Shown: piece by piece, positions 23,547 through 30,141 of the stretch | How the letters are laid out: each line of letters starts with the position of its first letter | How positions within the stretch are numbered: position 1 is the stretch's first letter | Origin: an uncultured Lachnospiraceae bacterium | GTDB taxonomy: Bacteria; Bacillota; Clostridia; Lachnospirales; Lachnospiraceae | Assembly: GCA_946617225.1 (NCBI GenBank) | Contig: CAMOJW010000005.1 | Location: 1 to 32,263, forward strand | Direction: 5' to 3' | Length of the DNA stretch: 32,263 nt | Program-made: the position numbers and the translations under genes | Notes under the pieces: generated by a model | The model's input: only the letters and a program-made list of their open reading frames with translations | The model's database searches: none | What the model was told of the DNA's origin: nothing

Positions 23547-25052
23547 ATGAACAGGAAATTACTTGCGATCGCGGCTGCGCTGGTCATGGCGGCGGGTCTG
23601 CTCACGGGCTGCGGAGATTCCGTCCGCTCCATCGACGAGAGAGAGAAGGAGTATGACCTGTACATCTTCAACACCGGCGGCGAGAGCGAGCAGGGCCTGA
23701 AGGTGGCCGTGAATGCCTGGTCCGATGAAGTGGGCATGAAGATCAAACTCTGGTCCCCCGAGACGGGCGACGATGCGGAGGCTTTTCTCAAGAGCGAGAT
23801 GGGGACCGACGGACAGCCTGGCCTGTACTGGGTCAGAGATGACGCGGCGGTGCAGCAGTGGGTCGATGCCGGCAAGGCACTGGATCTGAACGCGGCCGGA
23901 GGATCCATCGCGCAGCTGGCAGGATCGATCCCGGAGCAGTACCGCCTGACTGTGGCAGCGTCCGGTGACGCCGCATCTGAAGAAGGCGAGGCGCAGGAAC
24001 CTGCCACCGTGGGCATTCCGGCGGGTCTCGAAGGATTCGGACTGATCGTGGACAAGGAAGTGCTGGCAGCGCTGTTCGGCGAGGAGAACGTCGGCGCGTG
24101 GCTGGATGCCTACCGCACTGCCACCTATGAAGAGTGGGAAGGCATGGTCGTAGCGCTCAATAAATATGTCAAGAAGGGCGAGAAGGGCACCGTGACACTG
24201 AGCGGGAAGGAGTTCCCGCTGGCAGACAAGAAACAGGGCGCTGCCGCAGGGCTGAACGCCGTGTTCGCCCTTGCGGGCACTGAGACCTGGGTCTATGCGG
24301 AGTACCTGCTGGATCCCGCCATGGCGGCGATCTTCCCGGATGCGGCAGCGGCCCGAGGCGCTTCCGCGGACAAGCTCGAATCCGGCCGCGGCAATATCGA
24401 AGCGTATGCAGAGACGCTCTGGAGAGTCTGCGCCAACTCCATCCCCGGCAGGGGCGACAATCTCGTGAACCCGGAGAAAGCCAGCTACGGCGAGCAGATC
24501 AAGAATTTTGCCGAGGGCAAGGCGGTGTTTCTGGTACAGAGCAGTCGGGCATACGCGCGTCTGCGCGCCGCCAGCACGGAGCTGAGCGAACGGCTCGCGA
24601 TCCTTCCCGTGAAGATGCGTTTTAATGAAGAAGCGGTCCTTACGGGCATGTCGGCAGATCAGCTCAACAACTCCATCCCGATCTATGTTCCCGGGTATTT
24701 TGTGATCAATGCCCAGGCGTCCGAGCGGGAGAGAAGACTCGCCGCCGAATTCCTGGTATGGCTCAACACCTCGGACACAGGCAGGAAATTCCTTGCGGAG
24801 GAGATCGCGCTGGTCTCCGCCACGGCGCAGAGCGCCTCCGACTGTGACACGAGTCTGGGCAGTTCGGTCTGCAGCTACATCGAGTCGGGCATGACGCTTC
24901 CCTATGTCATGAACGGATGCCCGGACCTCTGGGCGGAGAATGATCTGGGGACATACCTGATGAAGAATTATCTGAGTCAGAAGAAATGGAGAGATGACAC
25001 GTACGAGGATATCGCGAACTTCTGCGTGAGCAGCTGGGCGGAGCATCAGTGA
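23547..25052 (+). CDS. Extracellular solute-binding lipoprotein
   Basis: A 501-aa lipoprotein with a signal peptide and lipobox LLTGC (Cys22), so it is predicted to be anchored to the outer face of the membrane. The mature part has the layout of family 1 ABC solute-binding proteins: an early YDLYIFNTGGESEQGLKVAVNAW and a late YVPGYFVINAQASERERRLAAEFLVWLNTSDTGRKFLAEE, the typical sugar-binding-protein ending. CAGGAGGGAACG precedes the ATG. No ABC permease lies beside it, so the partner transporter must be elsewhere or it acts as a sensor. It shares overall layout with the lipoprotein at 30142. Confidence 0.8.
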   Translation: MNRKLLAIAAALVMAAGLLTGCGDSVRSIDEREKEYDLYIFNTGGESEQGLKVAVNAWSDEVGMKIKLWSPETGDDAEAFLKSEMGTDGQPGLYWVRDDAAVQQWVDAGKALDLNAAGGSIAQLAGSIPEQYRLTVAASGDAASEEGEAQEPATVGIPAGLEGFGLIVDKEVLAALFGEENVGAWLDAYRTATYEEWEGMVVALNKYVKKGEKGTVTLSGKEFPLADKKQGAAAGLNAVFALAGTETWVYAEYLLDPAMAAIFPDAAAARGASADKLESGRGNIEAYAETLWRVCANSIPGRGDNLVNPEKASYGEQIKNFAEGKAVFLVQSSRAYARLRAASTELSERLAILPVKMRFNEEAVLTGMSADQLNNSIPIYVPGYFVINAQASERERRLAAEFLVWLNTSDTGRKFLAEEIALVSATAQSASDCDTSLGSSVCSYIESGMTLPYVMNGCPDLWAENDLGTYLMKNYLSQKKWRDDTYEDIANFCVSSWAEHQ

Positions 25053-25109
25053 GGCCGGGCGGATCCCCGGTAAAGCAGCCGGGCGGAACATCGGTGAAAC
25101 GGAGCGAGC

Positions 25110-25133
25110 CCCGGCGCCTGCGTGATCGCCGGG
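25110..25133. terminator. Weak hairpin between convergent genes
   Basis: CCCGGCG and CGCCGGG pair over 7 bp between the converging lipoprotein and phosphoesterase genes. No T-run follows on either strand. Confidence 0.3.
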
Positions 25134-25134
25134 A

Positions 25135-25758
25135 TCAGAGACTGAGACTCAGTCTGCGGATCTTCTCCTTCTCGATCCACTCATCCAGCGTCAGCGGCGT
25201 GTAGTCCGCATCCATACAGAAACAGTTGATCATCTGACAGGGCAGCCGGTAAGGCTGCCCTTTTCTGTCGTATCGGACAGTGTTTTCGGAGAGCCTGACA
25301 AAACTGTCTACAAGCTGCCTGTCCTGCGTGTTGTGGACATGGCCGTAGAGCATCCAGGTCCGCGGCGTTCCGTCGGGGAGCGTGCGGAACTGGCCGTTAT
25401 AACAGAAGACCGGATAATGGCACAGCACCACCTTCCGGCCGTTGTCCCTGAGTTCCGTGTAGTCCCGGATCCATTTGAAGCGGGCGTCGGACCAGCCTTT
25501 TTTCAGCCCGTAGCAGTCGTGGTTGCCGCGGATCAGGCAGAGCTGCCCGTTGAGCTTGTCCAGGAGCTCCATGGTCTCTTCAGGCTTGCCCAAAGAGAGA
25601 TCTCCCAGGACCACCACCTCGTCGTTGTACCGGACGCGGGCGTTCCACTTCTCCAGCATATAGGCGTTCATCTCTTCCCCGGAGGCAAAACCCCTGAAAT
25701 CCATCTGCCGGTTCAGGCTCTCGTGGAAGAAATGGCAGTCGGCGATATAGTAGCGCAT
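25135..25758 (-). CDS. Calcineurin-like metallophosphoesterase
   Basis: A 207-aa protein with all dimetal motifs of the family in order: YIADCHFFH (DxH), VVLGDLSLG, LIRGNHDCYG, VVLCHYPVF and MLYGHVHN. Related small phosphoesterases are annotated only generally, and the substrate cannot be read from the sequence. The ORF track begins at 25911, but the ATG at 25758, with AAGGA about 9 nt upstream, starts directly with the first metal motif and is the better start. It is divergent from csoR, and their promoters lie close together. Confidence 0.88.
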   Translation of the reverse strand: MRYYIADCHFFHESLNRQMDFRGFASGEEMNAYMLEKWNARVRYNDEVVVLGDLSLGKPEETMELLDKLNGQLCLIRGNHDCYGLKKGWSDARFKWIRDYTELRDNGRKVVLCHYPVFCYNGQFRTLPDGTPRTWMLYGHVHNTQDRQLVDSFVRLSENTVRYDRKGQPYRLPCQMINCFCMDADYTPLTLDEWIEKEKIRRLSLSL

Positions 25759-25798
25759 GAGGACGGTTCCTTTCAGGATCTGGCGATGTATTTTTACC

Positions 25799-25827
25799 AG
25801 TCTACAATATGGCCCTGTTCCTGTAAA
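25799..25827 (-). promoter_or_regulatory. Candidate promoter of the metallophosphoesterase gene
   Basis: On the minus strand TTTACA, 17 nt, then TAGACT lies about 40 nt upstream of the ATG. Confidence 0.5.
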
Positions 25828-25861
25828 GCAAGGCCGGGGAGAGAAAATGCGCCGCAGGGTA

Positions 25862-25890
25862 TTGTCAAACATACCCTGCGGGGGTATAAT
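25862..25890 (+). promoter_or_regulatory. Promoter of the csoR gene
   Basis: TTGTCA, a 17-nt spacer and TATAAT form a near-consensus promoter. The first CsoR operator fills most of the spacer and overlaps the -10. Confidence 0.8.
25871..25887. promoter_or_regulatory. CsoR operator 1
   Basis: ATACCCTGCGGGGGTAT is an inverted repeat of the known copper-repressor type (TACCC...GGGTA). It lies between -35 and -10, where bound repressor would block polymerase. Confidence 0.85.
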
Positions 25891-25902
25891 AAGCCCCGCA
25901 GG

Positions 25903-25919
25903 ATACCCCAAGGGGGTAT
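25903..25919. promoter_or_regulatory. CsoR operator 2
   Basis: ATACCCCAAGGGGGTAT is a second copy of the operator, centred 32 nt downstream of the first, about three helical turns away on the same face. It covers the transcription start region. Confidence 0.8.
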
Positions 25920-25946
25920 ATAATATGAAATGGGAGATTTGAACAT

Positions 25947-26276
25947 ATGGATCAGACAGCGACCGAAGAGATGCAGGTACAGGATGCCCTCTGTCCCCAC
26001 TGCCGCACCAAAGAGCGCGATGAGAAGGAGATGCGTGACCTGGTCAACCGGCTGAAGCGCATCGAAGGCCAGATCCGCGGGATCCGCGGCATGGTGGAGA
26101 AGGACGCCTACTGCGTGGATATCCTGAACCAGACGGCTGCCGCCGAGAGCGCGCTGGCCAGTTTCAGCCGCGTCCTTCTGGAGACCCACATCCGCACCTG
26201 CGTGGCCGACGACCTGCGGGAAGGCAGTCAGGACAAGGTCGACGAACTCATGCAGATACTTAAGAAAATGATGTGA
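25947..26276 (+). CDS. csoR: CsoR-family copper-sensing repressor
   Basis: A 109-aa all-helical metal sensor. Cys56, His81 and Cys85 (AYCVDIL, ETHIRTC) have the spacing of the Cu(I) ligands of CsoR, and Tyr55 precedes the first Cys as in characterised CsoR. RLKRIEGQIRGIRGMV is the DNA- and tetramer-forming first helix. An extra N-terminal CPHC at 16-19 is not part of the core site. Two matching operators lie in its promoter, so it is autoregulated, and copA follows. GGGAG lies 10 nt before the ATG. RcnR or FrmR types are unlikely given the Cys-His-Cys pattern. Confidence 0.93.
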   Translation: MDQTATEEMQVQDALCPHCRTKERDEKEMRDLVNRLKRIEGQIRGIRGMVEKDAYCVDILNQTAAAESALASFSRVLLETHIRTCVADDLREGSQDKVDELMQILKKMM

Positions 26277-26280
26277 ATAT

Positions 26281-26465
26281 GTGAATAAACAGCGAGCCGG
26301 GCGACGGAGAATTCGGAGCTTGCTCCGGCATTCTCCGGCATCCGGCGAGCGTCCCTCATGAGGATGGAGCGGAGCGAGGGTATGAAATACCCGAAGCGAC
26401 GCGGGAATCCGAATGAGGGAGCGTCGGGGAAGTCGCGAAGCGACGGCCGACGCGGGTTTATTCAC
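26281..26465. other. 185-nt highly folded intergenic element between csoR and copA
   Basis: The ends are perfect inverted repeats, GTGAATAAAC and GTTTATTCAC. Inside are a GGAGAAT/ATTCTCC plus CGGAG/CTCCG hairpin (26306-26336), a TCCCTCAT/ATGAGGGA stem (26352-26359 with 26413-26420) enclosing GGGTAT-GAA-ATACCC (26378-26392), and CGTCGG/CCGACG (26422-26452) enclosing GTCGC-GAA-GCGAC. The nested stems fit a folded RNA or a small non-autonomous mobile element with terminal inverted repeats. Confidence 0.7.
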
Positions 26466-26503
26466 CGGATCACGGTCATGAGGATGGAGCGGAGCGAGGG
26501 TAT
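26356..26503. repeat. 28-bp direct repeat pair (26356-26383 and 26476-26503)
   Basis: TCATGAGGATGGAGCGGAGC and its continuation to GGGTAT occur twice, 120 bp apart. The first copy is inside the folded element; the second lies just outside, 38 nt before copA. Confidence 0.9.
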
Positions 26504-26540
26504 CCTATATTACGATACATAAAAACATAGAAAGGACATC

Positions 26541-29177
26541 ATGGATCAATATACAGTCACGGGGATGAGCTGCGCGGCCTGCCAGGCGCGGGTCGAGAAG
26601 GCCGTCTCCAAAGTGGAGGGCGTCACGAGCTGCAACGTGAGCCTTCTGACCAATACACTGGGCGTGGAGGGATCGGCTGATCCCGCCGCGATCATACAGG
26701 CGGTGGAGAACGCCGGATACGGTGCGGCTCCCCGCAGCAGCGGAGCTCAGGACAGGGCCGGCGCAGGGTCCCCCTCCGGATACGGGGAGGACGGAGCCGG
26801 CGGGAGCGGGGCGGCTTTTTCCGCCCGGCTGGCGGCCGAGGAGGAGGCCCTCAGGGACCGCGAGACCCCGGTCCTGAAAAAAAGACTGATCGCATCGATC
26901 GGCTTCCTGCTGGTGCTGATGTATTTCAGCATGGGACATATGATGTTCGGGTGGCCGCTGCCGGCTTTCTTCGACGGCAACCACGTGGCGATGGGGCTGG
27001 TCCAGCTGCTGCTGGCGGCGGTCATCATGGTCATCAATCAGAAGTTTTTTGTCAGCGGCTTCAGGAGCCTGCTGCACGGCGCACCGAACATGGACACCCT
27101 GATCGCCATGGGCTCGGGAGCGGCTTTCGTGTACTCCACCGCCATGCTGCTGGCCATGACCCGTGCCCAGACAGACGGCAACATGGACGCTGTCATGCAT
27201 TACATGATGGAGTTCTATTTTGAATCCGCGGCGATGATCCTGACCTTGATCACGGTGGGCAAGATGCTGGAGGCCATGTCCAAAGGCCGCACCACTGATG
27301 CGCTGAAATCGCTGATGAAGCTGGCCCCCAGGACCGCGACCGTGGTCCGCAGGGACGCGCAGGGGGAGGAGCAGGAGGTGACCGTCCCCATCGAACAGGT
27401 GCGGCGGGGCGACATCTTCGTGGTGAGACCCGGCGAGAACATCCCCGTGGACGGCGTCGTCCTGGAGGGAGCCTCCGCCGTCAACGAGGCGGCGCTCACC
27501 GGGGAGTCCATTCCCGTGGACAAGGCGCCGGGCGACGGCGTCTCCTCAGCCACACTGAATCAGTCGGGATATCTGCGCTGTGAGGCCACCCGCGTCGGCG
27601 AGGATACGAGCCTCGCCCGGATCATCCGCATGGTGAGCGACGCCGCGGCGACCAAAGCGCCCATAGCGCGGCTGGCGGACACCATTTCCGGCGTCTTTGT
27701 GCCGGCTGTGATCGCGATCGCTGTCCTGGTGACGCTGCTGTGGCTGGTCGTCCTGAAACAGCCGCTTGGGTTTGCCCTCGCGCGGGGCATCTCCGTGCTG
27801 GTGGTGAGCTGTCCCTGCGCCCTGGGGCTCGCGACGCCCGTGGCCATCATGGTGGGCAACGGAGTCGGCGCCAGGAACGGCATCCTGTTCAAGACCGCCG
27901 AGGCGCTCCAGGAGGCCGGCAACGTGCAGATCGTGGCTCTGGACAAAACGGGTACGATCACAAAAGGCGAACCGCAGGTGACGGGCATCGTCCCCGCGTC
28001 CGGCATTTCGGAGAACGACCTGCTCTATATGGCGGGCGGTCTGGAGCAACACAGTGAACATCCCCTGGCCAGGGCCGTCACGGCCGCCTGCAGGGAGCGC
28101 GGGATCCGGGCGGCGGAGGTGAAGGATTTTGCCGCCGTGCCCGGGAACGGCCTCACGGCGGACGTCAGCGGATGGAAGATGCGCGGAGGGAATCTCCGGT
28201 TCATCCGGGAAGGCTGTACCGTACCCGACGAAGCGGTGCGGCAGGCGCACGAACTGGCGGAGGAGGGCCAGACGCCCCTGTTTTTCTCCAGGGAAGGCGC
28301 GTACCTGGGCATCATCGCCGTGGCGGACACCATCAAGGAGGACAGCGCCAGGGCGGTCAGGGAACTGCAGGATATGGGCATCCGGGTAGTCATGCTGACG
28401 GGTGACAACAAGCGGACCGCTGAGGCTATCGGCAGAGAGGCCGGCGTGGACGAAGTCGTGGCCGGCGTGCTTCCCGACGGCAAGGAGGAGATCATCCGCC
28501 GCCTGCGGGAGAAGGGCAGGGTCGCCATGGTGGGCGACGGCATCAACGATGCGCCGGCCCTCACCAGGGCGGACATCGGGATCGCCATCGGAGCCGGTAC
28601 CGACGTAGCCATCGACGCGGCGGATGTCGTGCTCATGAACTCCCGGCTCACGGACGTGAGTGCCGCAGTCAGGCTCAGCCGGAGCACCTACCGGACGATC
28701 CTCTGGGGCCTCTTCTGGGCGCTGATCTACAACAGCATCCTGATCCCCGTGGCAGCAGGTCTTCTGGTCCCGCTGGGCATCACCATGGATCCCATGTTCG
28801 GCGCGCTGGCCATGAGTCTGTCCAGCTTCTGTGTGGTCACCAACGCGCTGCGCCTGAACGGGATCCGGCTCCACGATACACAGACTGAAACAGCAGGTAC
28901 GGCTGCTGATCAGAATACAGAGAACATTACAGACGCCGGATCGCCGGCACAGAAAGGAGAAGACGTTATGACTAAGACTATGAAGATCGAAGGTATGATG
29001 TGCGGACACTGCGAGATGACCGTCAAGAAAGCTCTGGAAGCCCTGGACGGCGTGGAGAGCGCACAGGTGAGCCACGAGGCGGGCACCGCCGTGGTGACGC
29101 TGGCCGGCGATGTGGCGGACGACACGCTCAAGGCGGCTGTGGAAGCGAAGGATTACGAGGTCAAGTCGATCGCGTGA
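26541..29177 (+). CDS. copA: Copper-exporting P1B-type ATPase fused to a CopZ-like chaperone domain
   Basis: An 878-aa membrane pump expected to export Cu(I). The N-terminal metal domain has GMSCAAC, then a Gly/Ser-rich linker to about residue 95. The ATPase core has the actuator loop ALTGESIPVD, the membrane copper site CPC (Cys424, Cys426) in VVSCPCALGLATP, phosphorylated Asp468 in ALDKTGTITKGE, the HP motif SEHPLARAV, and GDGINDAPAL. After the last membrane helix a 30-aa linker leads in frame to a second metal domain, MTKTMKIEGMMCGHCEMTVKKA, which looks like a complete CopZ with its own ribosome binding site. C-terminal metal domains are rare in CopA. AGAAAGGACATC precedes the first ATG. 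Probably controlled by CsoR. Confidence 0.93.
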   Translation: MDQYTVTGMSCAACQARVEKAVSKVEGVTSCNVSLLTNTLGVEGSADPAAIIQAVENAGYGAAPRSSGAQDRAGAGSPSGYGEDGAGGSGAAFSARLAAEEEALRDRETPVLKKRLIASIGFLLVLMYFSMGHMMFGWPLPAFFDGNHVAMGLVQLLLAAVIMVINQKFFVSGFRSLLHGAPNMDTLIAMGSGAAFVYSTAMLLAMTRAQTDGNMDAVMHYMMEFYFESAAMILTLITVGKMLEAMSKGRTTDALKSLMKLAPRTATVVRRDAQGEEQEVTVPIEQVRRGDIFVVRPGENIPVDGVVLEGASAVNEAALTGESIPVDKAPGDGVSSATLNQSGYLRCEATRVGEDTSLARIIRMVSDAAATKAPIARLADTISGVFVPAVIAIAVLVTLLWLVVLKQPLGFALARGISVLVVSCPCALGLATPVAIMVGNGVGARNGILFKTAEALQEAGNVQIVALDKTGTITKGEPQVTGIVPASGISENDLLYMAGGLEQHSEHPLARAVTAACRERGIRAAEVKDFAAVPGNGLTADVSGWKMRGGNLRFIREGCTVPDEAVRQAHELAEEGQTPLFFSREGAYLGIIAVADTIKEDSARAVRELQDMGIRVVMLTGDNKRTAEAIGREAGVDEVVAGVLPDGKEEIIRRLREKGRVAMVGDGINDAPALTRADIGIAIGAGTDVAIDAADVVLMNSRLTDVSAAVRLSRSTYRTILWGLFWALIYNSILIPVAAGLLVPLGITMDPMFGALAMSLSSFCVVTNALRLNGIRLHDTQTETAGTAADQNTENITDAGSPAQKGEDVMTKTMKIEGMMCGHCEMTVKKALEALDGVESAQVSHEAGTAVVTLAGDVADDTLKAAVEAKDYEVKSIA
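28968..29177 (+). CDS. copZ: Possible separately translated CopZ-like copper chaperone
   Basis: In the same frame as copA, AAAGGAGA at 28953-28960 lies 8 nt before the ATG at 28968 (Met810 of the fusion). Translation from here would give a 69-aa protein, MTKTMKIEGMMCGHCEMTVKK..., the normal size and motif (MxCxxC) of CopZ. The sequence between the pump's last helix and this ATG reads like a translated intergenic region (TAADQNTENITDAGSPAQ). Whether cells make the free chaperone, only the fusion, or both cannot be told from sequence. Confidence 0.55.
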   Translation: MTKTMKIEGMMCGHCEMTVKKALEALDGVESAQVSHEAGTAVVTLAGDVADDTLKAAVEAKDYEVKSIA

Positions 29178-29194
29178 GGTAAGTAATATGAAAG

Positions 29195-29222
29195 AGGGCC
29201 GTCGCGATGCGACGGCCCTTTA
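29195..29222. terminator. Bidirectional terminator after copA
   Basis: AGGGCCGTCGC-GAT-GCGACGGCCCT is a perfect 11-bp stem followed by TTT, and preceded by AAAG. It serves copA and, on the other strand, the converging ECF gene. Confidence 0.85.
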
Positions 29223-29256
29223 AAACCAGCCAATAATCAGGGGAACTCCGCTGCCT

Positions 29257-29859
29257 TCACGCCTCGGAGAGTGACTCCCCGATCAGCCCGAGCTTGCGCA
29301 GCGGAGCGCGCAGGGCCATGTAGAGGATGACCACCACGAACACGGAGACGACCGAGTTGATGATCGTGACGACCATGTTGACGGCCAGGGTCACTTCCGC
29401 AGCCGGCTTGCCTATGATCAGGATCTTGTAGGCATAGCGGGCCAGCGGGTCGCAGATCGCGTTGAACAGCAGTGCCGCGGCGGAAGCTATGGCGGCCGCG
29501 CGGAGGATCCGGGGGTGTTCCGTCTGTTCGTCGATGTGCAGGAGCCTATGCGCCACGAGGCCGGCGATCAGGCCCATCAGGAGCTTCAGGACAAAGGTGA
29601 TCGGCGCCTCTATGATATAGACGGGGTCCAGCAGATCAGCCACGACCAGCCCCAGAGCGCCTGCCGCACTGCCGTAGCCCGTGCCCAGCAGCAGTACGCC
29701 GAGGATACAGAAGGCATTGCCCAGGTGGACGGACACCTTCCCGCCGCCCGGCGTGGGGATCGGGATGGACAGGAAAGTGAAGACGATGTAGGTGAGAGCG
29801 GCAAAAACGCCCGCCAGCACCAGATTGCGGATCTTGGGATCAGTCGCTGAATTCTGCAT
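29257..29859 (-). CDS. ECF transporter S component
   Basis: A 200-aa membrane protein with about five to six hydrophobic segments. RNLVLAGVFAALTYI is the early helix motif of ECF S components that contacts the T subunit. FLSIPIPTPGGGKVSVHLGNAF and GALGLVVADLLDP are typical of the family. It binds a vitamin or similar small molecule for a shared energising module encoded elsewhere. The substrate is not evident; riboflavin, pyridoxine, queuosine precursors, folate and cobalamin all have S components of this size. GAGGAGG lies 7 nt before the ATG. Upstream is a structured leader. Confidence 0.82.
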   Translation of the reverse strand: MQNSATDPKIRNLVLAGVFAALTYIVFTFLSIPIPTPGGGKVSVHLGNAFCILGVLLLGTGYGSAAGALGLVVADLLDPVYIIEAPITFVLKLLMGLIAGLVAHRLLHIDEQTEHPRILRAAAIASAAALLFNAICDPLARYAYKILIIGKPAAEVTLAVNMVVTIINSVVSVFVVVILYMALRAPLRKLGLIGESLSEA

Positions 29860-29891
29860 GATGAAACCTCCTCTTCTGCGATGATTCTGTC

Positions 29892-29946
29892 CGGTAAACA
29901 GTCGGCACGACGCGTGTTCTCAGTGACGGGAGCCTGACATTTACCG
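29892..29946 (-). ncRNA. Structured leader, candidate riboswitch-like element
   Basis: On the minus strand the arm CGGTAAA pairs with TTTACCG 55 nt later. GTC-AGGC inside pairs with GCC-GAC, and CACG-CGT-CGTG forms an inner hairpin. An unpaired CTCCC could pair with the GAGGAGG ribosome binding site downstream. The fold would begin just after the predicted transcription start. I cannot match it to a known class. Confidence 0.45.
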
Positions 29947-29954
29947 TTTCTGAC

Positions 29955-29982
29955 AGTATACATCGAACTGGACATATGAAAA
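29955..29982 (-). promoter_or_regulatory. Candidate promoter of the ECF S-component gene
   Basis: On the minus strand TTTTCA, 16 nt, then TATACT. Initiation about 7 nt later places the folded leader at the very 5' end of the mRNA. Confidence 0.45.
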
Positions 29983-30141
29983 TACCCAATAATTGACAAA
30001 AATATAGGGTCAGATCACAGGAGATCTACATCGCATTTTGGAGCATTTCCATCGTGGCCAGAAAGAGTGTTCCGTGATACTATAGGTGGGAGACTGTGCG
30101 AGAGCGATCCCGCTGAGAGAGTATCCGGAAGGAGAGACTGC

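Noticed and set aside
25925-25942. Leader peptide MKWEI before csoR
   Set aside because: It has no ribosome binding site, and five codons are expected by chance.
29892-29946. TPP riboswitch, because the leader contains CTGAGA
   Set aside because: The other conserved TPP segments (CCTGATCTGGATAATGCCAGCG-like) are absent.
29892-29960. Cobalamin riboswitch before the ECF gene, from a loose match around CTCCCGTCACTGAGA
   Set aside because: The leader is too short and lacks the B12-box region.
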